Below, piece by piece: positions 8,257-15,966 of a stretch of DNA of 64,000 nucleotides. The translations under genes were made by a program, and so were the position numbers. Source of the DNA: an uncultured Eubacteriales bacterium (lineage in GTDB: Bacteria; Bacillota; Clostridia; Christensenellales; Aristaeellaceae); contig CADBKQ010000011.1 in NCBI GenBank assembly GCA_902795275.1, positions 1-64,000 on the forward strand, given 5' to 3'. How positions within the stretch are numbered: the first letter of the stretch is position 1; each line of letters opens with the position of its first letter. The notes under the pieces were generated by a model, which searched no databases, was not told the DNA's origin, and saw only the letters and a program-made list of their open reading frames with translations.

Positions 8257-8269
8257 CGGCTCTTTTTTT
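8245..8269 (+). terminator. Terminator of lgt
   Basis: AAGAGCC-CATGAC-GGCTCTT followed by a run of T. The lgt stop codon lies in the loop. Confidence 0.85.
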
Positions 8270-8288
8270 GCTCAATACAAAAGTTTAA

Positions 8289-8331
8289 GGGGGGAAACCA
8301 CTCTTTGTTGGCCAAAGAGTGGTTTCCCCCC
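8289..8331. repeat. GGGGGAACC hairpin repeat, copy H2
   Basis: GGGGGGAAACCACTCTTTG, short loop, CCAAAGAGTGGTTTCCCCCC. Compared with H1 the stem has A-T pairs where H1 has G-C (ACTC/GAGT against GCTC/GAGC), a compensatory change. Downstream CCCCCTTCCGAGAAAG matches the inner part of the element at 55.7-55.96 kb. The rest of this gap (8332-8458) is AT-rich and holds nothing I recognise. Confidence 0.8.
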
Positions 8332-8458
8332 TTACCCCCCTTCCGAGAAAGCCATTAGGGTAACGGAAAAAATCTTTTCTTACCTCTTTGGGAAAACAAT
8401 TCTATCATAGATTAAAGACACGCTTTTCCCTCAAGTTTTACATTGATTTTTGATAGAG

Positions 8459-9232
8459 TCAATCCCTCGGAATGCGGTAGAGGTCGCAGGCGTTGTTCCA
8501 GGTGATTTCGGCCATTTCCTCAACGGGCAGGCCGCGGAGTTCCGCCAGCTTGGCCAGGGTATAGACCACATGGGCGGGCTCGTTGCGGCGGCCGCGCTTG
8601 GGCTCGGGGCTGAGGTAAGGGCTGTCGGTCTCCACCAGCAGGCGGTCCAGCGGCACTTCCCGGGCCGCGGCCTGCAAATGGGGCGCTTTCTTGAAGGTCA
8701 GCGGCCCCGCGAAGGAAATATAAAAGCCCATTTTCACATACTCCCGGGCGATTTCCGGACTGCCGGAAAAGCAGTGGATGATGCCCGCGGGCAGACGCTT
8801 GCAGGCGCGGAAAAAGTCCACCATATCCCCGTGGGCGTCGCGGATGTGAAAAATCACCGGCACGTCCAGGGAAACCGCCAGCTCCACCTGCTCGGCCATG
8901 ACGCGCTTCTGCACGTCCCGGGGCGAAAGATCATAATAATAATCCAGGCCGATTTCCCCCAGCGCCACCACCCGGGGTTGTTTCAGCATGCCGGTCAGGG
9001 TGTCCAGGTAATCCGCGGGGGCGTCCTTGGCTTCGTGCGGGTGCACTCCCGCCGCAGCAAATACGCCCGCATGGGCAGCGGCAAAGTCCATACACCGCCA
9101 GGAAGAAGGCAGGTCGCTGCCCACGCAGACGCAGCGCTTCACCTCAGCGTCGATCATCCGCTGATAGGCTTCCTCCCGGTCTTCGCTGAATTTCTCATCG
9201 TCCAGATGGCAGTGGGTGTCAAAAACGTTCAC
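8459..9232 (-). CDS. tatD: TatD family metal-dependent hydrolase/DNase
   Basis: 257 residues. TIM-barrel metal ligands are visible: DTHCHLD at the N-terminus, GEIGLDYYYD, VIFHIRDAHGD, IIHCFSG and LVETDSPYL. Start GTG 9232 is supported by AAAGGAG eight bases upstream; no ATG is available. TatD proteins are Mg-dependent 3'-5' exonucleases or general hydrolases; despite the name they are not part of Tat transport. It follows the DivIVA terminator and appears to be transcribed separately. Confidence 0.95.
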   Translation of the reverse strand: MNVFDTHCHLDDEKFSEDREEAYQRMIDAEVKRCVCVGSDLPSSWRCMDFAAAHAGVFAAAGVHPHEAKDAPADYLDTLTGMLKQPRVVALGEIGLDYYYDLSPRDVQKRVMAEQVELAVSLDVPVIFHIRDAHGDMVDFFRACKRLPAGIIHCFSGSPEIAREYVKMGFYISFAGPLTFKKAPHLQAAAREVPLDRLLVETDSPYLSPEPKRGRRNEPAHVVYTLAKLAELRGLPVEEMAEITWNNACDLYRIPRD

Positions 9233-9253
9233 GATGGATACTCCTTTACGCAG

Positions 9254-9286
9254 AAAAACCCCGGCGCAATGCGCGCCGGGGTTTTC
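9254..9286 (-). terminator. Terminator of the division gene cluster
   Basis: AAAACCCCGGCGC-loop-GCGCCGGGGTTTT hairpin with T runs on both sides, seven bases after the divIVA stop. Confidence 0.9.
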
Positions 9287-9292
9287 TTCCGA

Positions 9293-9886
9293 TTATTCAA
9301 ACAGCGCGGTTCCGGCTTTCAGTATGTCCGTCTGATCGTCGATCAGGCGCTGGAAGCGTTCGCGGTAATCCCGGGCAGCGGCTTTCAGCGTTTCCACTTC
9401 CTTCTGGAGCGCGTTGCGCTGCTCCTCCAGGGAACCGATCTGCTCCGCGGCCTTCTGCTTGGCTTCTTCCAGGATCTCTTTGGCTTCCTGCTTGGCTTCG
9501 GCCAGCGTTTCGTCATACACCTTCTGGGCGTTGGCCAGCACCTTCCGGGCAGATTCGCTGGCTTCTTCCTTCTGCGGAGCAGACTCTTCCTTTTTCAGCA
9601 CCGCGGGCGCGGGCACGGGGGCGGCCTCTTTCTTTACGAAGGCCGGAGCCGGGGCGGGCGCGGGCGCGGGCGCGGGAACGGGCGCGGGCGCGGGCACAGC
9701 CGCGGGCGCGTAGGCGTTGGGCTGGGAAGACTGGCTCAACCGCTGATTCAGGGTAGCGATTTCTTCCTGCAGAGCGACCATTTCATCACAGACTTCATCC
9801 AGAAATTCGTCCACTTCGCTGGGATCGTAGCCCCGCATTTTGATTTTAAATTCCTTTTCCTCGATCATCGCAACGGTTATAGCCAT
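9293..9886 (-). CDS. divIVA: DivIVA domain cell-division/polarity protein
   Basis: 197 residues. The N-terminal membrane-binding module reads FKIKMRGYDPSEVDEFLDEV, the classic DivIVA start, followed by a coiled coil. A low-complexity Ala-Pro linker (about residues 57-100, encoded by a GCGGGC-rich tandem repeat near 9650-9710) separates it from a second long Ala/Glu/Lys coiled coil (SESARKVLANAQ onward). DivIVA recognises curved membrane at septa and poles. It is last in the order HlyD-like, YggS, SepF, DivIVA. The linker is longer than usual. Confidence 0.93.
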   Translation of the reverse strand: MAITVAMIEEKEFKIKMRGYDPSEVDEFLDEVCDEMVALQEEIATLNQRLSQSSQPNAYAPAAVPAPAPVPAPAPAPAPAPAFVKKEAAPVPAPAVLKKEESAPQKEEASESARKVLANAQKVYDETLAEAKQEAKEILEEAKQKAAEQIGSLEEQRNALQKEVETLKAAARDYRERFQRLIDDQTDILKAGTALFE

Positions 9887-9995
9887 GATAATTGCTCCTT
9901 TCCGGTTCTTGGAATATGAATGAGGGAACGCCAGAGGGGGAGAAATCTGATCTTACGCATACGAACGGGCGTATGCGGTTAAGCCATCGTGAGAT

Positions 9996-10958
9996 TTACT
10001 GGGCCGCCTCGGCATGCTCGTCAGGCGTGTAGCCGACGCCCGCGGGACGGTTGGAAAAAGAAGGAATGGTGGAATCCTGCGTGAGCGGCCGCTGGTAGAA
10101 CTCCTGGGCAGCTGCCTCCGGGGCAGCGGTGCGCTGGGTGAATTCCTGCTGCTGGGCATAAGGCTGCTGCGCGGGCTGCACGGGATTCTGGTACACGGGC
10201 CGCTGCGCCGCCGCATAGGGATTCGGCTGATAAGCGGGAGCCTGCGGCCGGACGGGACCGGCGTTCATCTGGTTGGTGGCCTGATCGGCAAACACGGCCA
10301 GGGTCTGGGGCGCCAGCAGATACACGCCGTAACGGGACACCTTCGTAATCGTGGCGGTCAGGGAATAGCACGCGCCGCTGAGCGTGTCCACCAGGCGGCG
10401 CATATCGCCGGGATTCGTGATGTTTTCCATCACGATGAGCACCGCGTCGCCGTTGCGGAGCAGGGTGATGGCGCTGCGGCAGTCGCTCATGCCGCGGGCG
10501 TTGATGATCCGGGCGCTCAGCAGGCTCGCGGACTGCTGCGGGGCGGCGGGTTCCGGGGCGGGCTGCTGGGGCTGGTTCGAGCCAAAGTCCAATTGCACCA
10601 CGTTGCTTGCGTGCTGGGCGCTGCGGCGGAAACGGGGCTGGGGCTGTTCCGGCTGCGCGTACTGGGGCTGCTGCTGGTAAGTCTGCTGCGGCTGCTGGTA
10701 AGCCTGCTGCGGTTGTTGTTGGTAAACAGGCTGCTGATAAGGCTGCTGCTGATAGCCGCCGTAATACTGCTGCTGAACCGGCTGCTGGTAGTTCTGCCAC
10801 TGCTGGCCCTGGGCCGGCTGGGGAGGGGTTTGCTCCTGGCTGGTATAAGCGCGTTCCTTCCGGTGAGCGGGGGCCGCGTCCTTGCCCTCATAAAAGAAAT
10901 TGGAATAAATCTGAACCGCTTTGTTCTTCACGTTCTGGAAAACATCCGCGAAAGCCAT
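9996..10958 (-). CDS. sepF: SepF-like cell division protein with long Gln-rich linker
   Basis: 320 residues, about twice the length of B. subtilis SepF (~150). The N-terminus MAFADVFQNVKNKAVQIYSNFF is an amphipathic membrane-targeting region. The SepF core (about residues 145-235: ARIINARGMSDCRSAITLLR, VMENITNPGDMRRLVDTLSGA, ISKVSRYGVYLLAP-like) is complete. In between lies an extreme Gln/Pro/Tyr linker and after the core a further Gln/Pro-rich tail. SepF anchors FtsZ to the membrane and forms arcs at the septum. It lies just downstream of YggS, as in many Gram-positives. Confidence 0.92.
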   Translation of the reverse strand: MAFADVFQNVKNKAVQIYSNFFYEGKDAAPAHRKERAYTSQEQTPPQPAQGQQWQNYQQPVQQQYYGGYQQQPYQQPVYQQQPQQAYQQPQQTYQQQPQYAQPEQPQPRFRRSAQHASNVVQLDFGSNQPQQPAPEPAAPQQSASLLSARIINARGMSDCRSAITLLRNGDAVLIVMENITNPGDMRRLVDTLSGACYSLTATITKVSRYGVYLLAPQTLAVFADQATNQMNAGPVRPQAPAYQPNPYAAAQRPVYQNPVQPAQQPYAQQQEFTQRTAAPEAAAQEFYQRPLTQDSTIPSFSNRPAGVGYTPDEHAEAAQ

Positions 10959-10979
10959 GCCTGAAATCCTCCTGCCAAA

Positions 10980-11645
10980 TTATCGAAATAAAGCCGAACC
11001 CACGCGCACCATGGTGGCGCCACAGCGCGCGGCCAACGCATAATCCTGGGACATGCCCATGGACAGCTCCGTCATCTCCGTACCCTGCACCGCTTCCTGC
11101 CGGCATTGATCCAGCAGCGCGCGCATGCGGGTGAAGTAATGTACAATGGTATCCTCCGCCGCGCCCAGGGGCATCATGGTCATCAGACCCTTTACCCGCA
11201 AGCCCGGCAGCCTTGCGCACTCCCGCAGGAAGGGAAACAGCTCCTCTTCCGCGACGCCGCCCTTCTGCGGCTCCCTGGCGATATTCACCTGGAGCAGCAC
11301 CGGCATCCGTATGCCCGCCTTCTGCGCCTGGCGGTCAATCTCCTGGGCCAGGGAAGCGTGATCCAGGGAATGAATCAAACATACATCTTTTATTATATAT
11401 TTAACTTTGTTGGATTGCAACTGTCCAATGAGGTGAATTGAAAATTTTCCTTCCAAAAAGGGCAGCTTTTCCCGCAGGGACTGCACCCGGTTTTCCCCGA
11501 TGTCGGTCACGTTCAATTCCGCCAGGGGCAGAATTTCCTCCGGCGTGGAATATTTCGTCACCGCAATCAGCTTCGGGCACCTGCCCCAGGGCTCGCTTTC
11601 CCGTTTCAGGGTTTCCATCACCGCTTTGACGCGATCTTGCAGCAT
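10980..11645 (-). CDS. yggS: YggS/PLPBP family pyridoxal phosphate homeostasis protein
   Basis: 221 residues, single-domain PLP barrel. The PLP lysine lies in LIAVTKYS, and the IGENRVQSL, HLIGQLQSNK, LLQVNIAREPQKGG and LSMGMSQDY blocks are all typical. The protein buffers PLP and is found next to sepF across Firmicutes. It starts at ATG 11645 with GGAGG seven bases upstream. A short AT-rich patch at 11385-11435 is within the reading frame and does not disrupt it. Confidence 0.95.
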   Translation of the reverse strand: MLQDRVKAVMETLKRESEPWGRCPKLIAVTKYSTPEEILPLAELNVTDIGENRVQSLREKLPFLEGKFSIHLIGQLQSNKVKYIIKDVCLIHSLDHASLAQEIDRQAQKAGIRMPVLLQVNIAREPQKGGVAEEELFPFLRECARLPGLRVKGLMTMMPLGAAEDTIVHYFTRMRALLDQCRQEAVQGTEMTELSMGMSQDYALAARCGATMVRVGSALFR

Positions 11646-11660
11646 TGTTTTGCCTCCGAG

Positions 11661-11752
11661 TTCTAAGTTCTTAGTTCTAAGTTCTAAGCGGATTACCTAT
11701 CCTTTTGATAACAGCTATATGGCTTAGAACTTATAGCTTTGAACTTAGAACG
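11661..11752. repeat. Inverted repeat with tandem 7-mer arms (AGTTCTA type), copy 1
   Basis: Left arm is four tandem 7-mers AGTTCTA/AGTTCTT and the right arm is the degenerate complement (TTAGAAC units). The loop is about 40 bases and AT-rich. It fills the gap between the HlyD-like gene and yggS, and the same repeat recurs at 52.3 kb. Confidence 0.8.
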
Positions 11753-11757
11753 ATCTA

Positions 11758-13302
11758 TCAGAACAGTCTCACCATCACGCCTTCATACACCACTTCGGGC
11801 TTATCGGGCACCACGTAAGCGTACATGCCGTCGTCGGAAATGGACGTGACTTCCACGCCTGTCCAGTATTCGCCGCCCTCGGTTTCGATGACGATGCCCT
11901 TGCGCCCGTTCTGCACATAGATCGCGCTGGCGGGCACCGTGAGGCTGGATACGTTTTCGCTCAGCCGCACCTGGCACTGGCGCAGGTACATCACCTCGGG
12001 CAGGAAGCTCACATCGTTTACTTCCAGCCGCACCAGCAGTTCGCCTCCCGAACGGGCGCTGTCGATCACCGTGGCGGTCAGCGGATGATTGTCGAAGCTC
12101 TCGATCACCAGGTTATAGGTCTGGCCGTTGGCGGGCGCGCGGTTCTGGTCGTGGCAGAGCATCAGGACCGCCCATTTGTCTTTCCGCACCATGCGGTAAA
12201 CGTCGACGGCGTTCCGGGAAGTGATGCTGGTTTCCAGCGTGGGCACCTGGCCGTTGTACATGGCCCGCACCTCCGTGGGGCTGTAATCGGCATAGGTGTT
12301 CATGTTCAGCGCTTTTTCAAACCCGTCCGTGTAGAAGCTCACCAGCCCGTTCGCCGGGGCGGCAAACTGCTTCGTCCAGGTGGAAATGCGCTGGAGCTGG
12401 GTGTTCTCGTCGTCGTACAGGCGGCTGAGCTTTTGCTCATCGGGGTACTTTTGCTTGATATACAGCTGCTGCCGTTCCATCGCGTCCTTGAGCAGCTTTT
12501 CCTGGTCGCTCACGCTGCCCTCGGCGCCGTGCACCAGTCGCTGCACCTCCATGGCGCGGGACTGCACCTGTGTCATCAGGTTCAGCAGGGTGGAGTCCGT
12601 GGAAGCGCCGGAAATGAGCAGCTTGTGGTACTCCTTGATCTGATCCCGGTAGTGCTTGAGGGTGGTCCATTCCTTGGCGTTAAAGCCGGAAGTGTAGATG
12701 GTGGCCACCATATCGCCGCGCTCCACCTCGCTGCCCTCGTCCACCAGGTAATCCATCTGGGACACGTTCTCCTGCACGTCCACCGTTTCGTTGCGCACCA
12801 GCACCGCGTCGCCGGAGTAGGAAGCGGACATGGAGCCGTATTTCACGATGCCGTACTGCGTACCGCCGGGCCTGAGCATCTGCCAAACAATGAAGCCGCA
12901 TACGGCCAGCACGGCGACCACCAGCGCCACCAGCCCCCATTTCGGGCCGGAACGCCGACGGCGGGACATGCCGGTTTTGGGCACCTGATACCCCGTGCTC
13001 TGCGGGGAAACAGGGGCCGGGGTTTCTTCATAATAATCGCCGGGCTGCTGCGCATTGGCATAAGGCGCTCCGGGCATTTGCTGTCCGCCTGCGCCGTAAT
13101 AGCCTGGCTGCATGGCCGGGTCCGGGGCGATCTGCGCGGGCGGCGGCGGAGCGCCCGCGATGGGGCCGGTCTGCGTTTGCTGCCCCGGCACAGGCCGCTG
13201 CACCCATTGATTCAGCATGGGCGGCTGATCCCAGGGCGAAGGGCTGAACCCCTGCCCGCCTTGATATCCGCCCTGCGGATTGGAACCTTGAGGGGGCTGC
13301 AT
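11758..13302 (-). CDS. HlyD-like single-span membrane protein of the division cluster
   Basis: 514 residues from ATG 13302 (GGAGG six bases upstream); the frame continues upstream without a ribosome site. A Gly/Pro/Gln-rich cytoplasmic region of about 110 residues precedes RRRRSG and one membrane span (WGLVALVVAVLAVCGFIVW). The outside part has a biotinyl-lipoyl-like half (NVSQMDYLVDEGSEVERGDMVATIYTSG), a coiled coil, and a C-terminal beta-barrel-like part ending VVYEGVMVRLF. This matches the HlyD-domain proteins found near sepF and yggS in Clostridia. The function is unknown; a role in the division machinery is inferred from position. Confidence 0.8.
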   Translation of the reverse strand: MQPPQGSNPQGGYQGGQGFSPSPWDQPPMLNQWVQRPVPGQQTQTGPIAGAPPPPAQIAPDPAMQPGYYGAGGQQMPGAPYANAQQPGDYYEETPAPVSPQSTGYQVPKTGMSRRRRSGPKWGLVALVVAVLAVCGFIVWQMLRPGGTQYGIVKYGSMSASYSGDAVLVRNETVDVQENVSQMDYLVDEGSEVERGDMVATIYTSGFNAKEWTTLKHYRDQIKEYHKLLISGASTDSTLLNLMTQVQSRAMEVQRLVHGAEGSVSDQEKLLKDAMERQQLYIKQKYPDEQKLSRLYDDENTQLQRISTWTKQFAAPANGLVSFYTDGFEKALNMNTYADYSPTEVRAMYNGQVPTLETSITSRNAVDVYRMVRKDKWAVLMLCHDQNRAPANGQTYNLVIESFDNHPLTATVIDSARSGGELLVRLEVNDVSFLPEVMYLRQCQVRLSENVSSLTVPASAIYVQNGRKGIVIETEGGEYWTGVEVTSISDDGMYAYVVPDKPEVVYEGVMVRLF

Positions 13303-13407
13303 GATTTCCTCCAACTCAAAAGGATAACTCCGAATCATTCGCCAAACTATGAAGAAAGTCCTTCTTTTTTTACAAAAGTTTTGCAAATTTAAGAATATTT
13401 CCAGATA

Positions 13408-13639
13408 TAGGGAATAGGGAATAGGGATTAGGGATTAGGCATTAGGAACGAAGTCACCCGGCTGTCATCCCGAGCGGAGTGGAGCAATAGCGGAACGGAG
13501 ACGAGGGACCTGAACGCTGGATTATATATCTGTTGGCTGAGTGCGCTGCATATAGATCCCTTTCGACTTCGCTTCGCTGGGGATGAGCCTCGTCCCTATT
13601 GCCTATTGCCTAATCCCTAATCCTTATTCCCTAATCCCT
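13408..13639. repeat. Inverted repeat with GGGATTA/GGGAATA arms, copy R1 (unusual core)
   Basis: Left arm (13408-13445) is tandem AATAGGG/ATTAGGG 7-mers and the right arm (13592-13639) is the complement. Unlike the other copies its core is a second inverted repeat, CTGTCATCCCGAGCGGAGTG facing a CGCTGGGGATGAG end. The right arm runs into the 3' end of the sirtuin gene. The remainder of the gap before the HlyD-like start (13303-13407) is AT-rich and probably carries that operon's promoter; no clear hexamer pair was found. Confidence 0.8.
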
Positions 13640-14366
13640 TTAAAACCCTCATCGTCTCCTTCATCGTCTCGCCGATGGGCTGGTCGATGAGCAGGTCGGC
13701 GTTCCGGTCCATGTGGGTGGGCGAGCGGTTGATGATGACCAGCCTGCCGCGGTAGTTCTGCACAAAGCCCGCTGCGGGGTACACGGCCAGGGACGTGCCG
13801 CCGATGATGAGCAGGTCGCTGGCGGCGATGGCATCCAGGGCGTCCTCGATGGCGTCGGTCGGCAGGGATTCTTCATATAATACGACCGCCGGTTTGATCA
13901 CGCCGCCGCAGGGGCAGCGCGGCACGCCGTCCATCTTCAGAATATCTTCCAGCGTATAGGGCTTGCGGCAGCGGGTGCAGAAGTTTTTATGCACCGTGCC
14001 GTGCAGCTCGATCACGTGACGGCTGCCCGCGGCCTGGTGCAGCCCGTCGATGTTCTGGGTAATGACAGCGCTCAGGATGCCCATGCGCTCCAGTTCCGCC
14101 AGGGCTTCGTGGGCGGCGTTGGGCTTCGCCTGCGGAAAGAGCATCTTCTTGCGATAGAACCGGTAAAACTCCTCCGTGTTGTTCATGAAAAACGTGTGGC
14201 TCAGAATGGTCTCCGGGGGATACTTCCATTCCTGGTTGTAGAGCCCTCCCGTGCTGCGGAAGTCCGGGATGCCGCTTTCCGTCGATACGCCCGCGCCCCC
14301 GAAGAATACCGCGCGTTTTGATTCTTTCAGCATGTTCGCCAACCGTTCCGGCTTGCTCATGTCCAT
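13617..14366 (-). CDS. cobB: Sirtuin NAD-dependent protein deacylase
   Basis: 249 residues. Sir2 motifs are complete: [18 protein letters not shown] for NAD binding, [12 protein letters not shown], the catalytic His in [12 protein letters not shown], four zinc Cys (CTRC and CPCG), [21 protein letters not shown] and IINRSP. It removes acyl groups from lysines using NAD. Start ATG 14366 has GGGAGG eight bases upstream; an ATG two codons in is possible. The last residues GLGNKD and the stop are encoded by a 7-mer repeat arm. Confidence 0.95.
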   Translation of the reverse strand: MDMSKPERLANMLKESKRAVFFGGAGVSTESGIPDFRSTGGLYNQEWKYPPETILSHTFFMNNTEEFYRFYRKKMLFPQAKPNAAHEALAELERMGILSAVITQNIDGLHQAAGSRHVIELHGTVHKNFCTRCRKPYTLEDILKMDGVPRCPCGGVIKPAVVLYEESLPTDAIEDALDAIAASDLLIIGGTSLAVYPAAGFVQNYRGRLVIINRSPTHMDRNADLLIDQPIGETMKETMRVLKGLGNKD

Positions 14367-14387
14367 GGTCTCTGCCTCCCCTTGATT

Positions 14388-14510
14388 GAGTTAGGAGTGA
14401 GGAGTTAGGAGTGAGGAGTTATATGGCTTTTTTCCATTTGTATATCGGTCAAATCCAGCTCGGAATCATTCAGGCATTGATCACCCCAAATAACTCCTAA
14501 CTCCTCACTG
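14388..14510. repeat. Inverted repeat with tandem 7-mer arms (GAGTTAG/GAGTGAG type)
   Basis: Left arm (14388-14421) alternates GAGTTAG and GAGTGAG; the right arm (14490-14510) is the complement TAACTCC TAACTCC TCAC. The core is about 68 bases. It lies in the 387-bp gap between the sirtuin and the ABC ATPase gene. The rest of the gap holds a TATAAT box at 14672-14677 that probably serves the ATPase gene. Confidence 0.8.
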
Positions 14511-14753
14511 AACGAAACTCCTTTTGTGCATATTATGCCCCCTCCGCCGGGGATTGTCAAGCAAAAATGGATTGTTCATGGTCGATTCATACCAACGGAT
14601 ACATACATAGCACAAAGAAAGAAAGAAATATTTGTTAGATTTTCAGAATGGAAATTCAAGTAAGAATTGTGTATAATAAACGCATCCGAGAGGGAAAGGC
14701 GCGTTCGCGTCCGTCCCGGAGAATACACGAAACGATTTGAAGGAGGATTCATC

Positions 14754-15875
14754 ATGTCCAGCGTATCTCTGCAGCACATTTACAAAGTCTATGCCGGCGG
14801 CGTCACTGCCGTAAGCGACTTCAACCTTGATATCGAAGATAAGGAATTTATCGTTCTGGTCGGTCCTTCCGGCTGCGGCAAGTCCACCACCCTGCGCATG
14901 GTTGCCGGCCTGGAAGAAATCTCCGACGGCGAACTGTATATCGGCGACAAGCTGGTTAACGACGTGGCTCCCAAGGATCGCGACATCGCCATGGTGTTCC
15001 AGAACTACGCTCTGTATCCCCATATGACGGTTTATGACAACATGGCCTTCGGCCTGAAGCTGCGCAAGACCCCCAAGGACGAAATCAAGCGCCGCGTGGA
15101 AGAAGCCGCCCGCATCCTGGACATCGCCCACCTGCTCAACCGCAAGCCCAAGGCTTTGTCCGGCGGCCAGCGCCAGCGTGTTGCTCTGGGCCGCGCCATC
15201 GTGCGTGAACCCAAGGTCTTCCTGATGGACGAACCTCTGTCCAACCTGGACGCCAAGCTGCGCGTGCAGATGCGTACTGAAATCACCAAGCTGCATCAGC
15301 GCCTGCAGACCACCTTCATCTACGTTACCCACGACCAGACCGAGGCCATGACCATGGGCTCCCGTATCGTGATCATGAAGGACGGCTTCATCCAGCAGGT
15401 CGACACTCCCCAGAACAACTACGACTATCCCGCCAACAAGTTCGTGGCCGGCTTCATCGGCAGCCCCCAGATGAACTTCTTCGACGCCCGCCTCCAGAAG
15501 GAAGACGGCAAGGTCGTGGCTGTGTTCGGCGACAACAAGATCGTGGTTCCCCAGGAAAAGATCGCTAAGCTGAAGGATGAATCCTACATCGGCAAGGAAG
15601 TCACCCTGGGCATCCGTCCCGAGAACATCGACGACGCTCCCGAATTCGTGGCCGAGCATCCCGACGCCACCATGAAGGTGCACGTGGAAGTCACCGAATT
15701 GATGGGCTCCGAAACCTATCTGTACTTCTCCACCTCCGGCAAGGCCGAAAACGTCATCGCCCGCGTTGACCCCCGCACCAAGACCCGCGCCGGTGACGAC
15801 GTGGTGGTGGCCATGGATACCACCCGCCTCCACTTCTTCGACAAGGACACCGAAGAAACCATCCTGAACCGTTAA
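14754..15875 (+). CDS. msmK: Sugar ABC transporter ATPase, MsmK/UgpC family
   Basis: 373 residues from ATG 14754 after AGGAGGATTCATC. Walker [11 protein letters not shown]-loop [17 protein letters not shown], signature [14 protein letters not shown] and Walker [13 protein letters not shown] are intact, followed by the C-terminal TOBE/regulatory domain ([10 protein letters not shown]). In Firmicutes one such ATPase commonly energises several sugar importers, which fits its isolated position without permeases. Codon use differs from most neighbours (more GCT, GTT, CGT, near-exclusive AAG and GAA), as expected for a very highly expressed gene. Confidence 0.95.
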   Translation: MSSVSLQHIYKVYAGGVTAVSDFNLDIEDKEFIVLVGPSGCGKSTTLRMVAGLEEISDGELYIGDKLVNDVAPKDRDIAMVFQNYALYPHMTVYDNMAFGLKLRKTPKDEIKRRVEEAARILDIAHLLNRKPKALSGGQRQRVALGRAIVREPKVFLMDEPLSNLDAKLRVQMRTEITKLHQRLQTTFIYVTHDQTEAMTMGSRIVIMKDGFIQQVDTPQNNYDYPANKFVAGFIGSPQMNFFDARLQKEDGKVVAVFGDNKIVVPQEKIAKLKDESYIGKEVTLGIRPENIDDAPEFVAEHPDATMKVHVEVTELMGSETYLYFSTSGKAENVIARVDPRTKTRAGDDVVVAMDTTRLHFFDKDTEETILNR

Positions 15876-15895
15876 TCCTTCAAAATCGTTTTTCG

Positions 15896-15926
15896 CCGGA
15901 AGGGGCTTTCCCCTTCCGGTTTTTAT
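15896..15926 (+). terminator. Terminator of the msmK-like gene
   Basis: CCGGAAGGGG-CTTT-CCCCTTCCGG followed by TTTTT. Confidence 0.9.
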
Positions 15927-15930
15927 GTAC

Positions 15931-15956
15931 AAAAAAAGCCCCGGGGGTTCCGGGGC
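15931..15956 (-). terminator. Terminator of the ABC exporter gene
   Basis: On the minus strand GCCCCGGAACCCCCGGGGC followed by seven T, ten bases after the exporter stop codon. It lies back to back with the previous terminator. Confidence 0.85.
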
Positions 15957-15966
15957 AATTTGCTGT

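Noticed and set aside
8459..9232. TatD as a component of the Tat export system
   Set aside because: TatD family proteins are hydrolases/DNases; the true Tat genes are at 46.3-47.6 kb.
13408..13639. Periodic repeats as a CRISPR array
   Set aside because: Unit length is seven bases with no spacers, and no cas genes are present.
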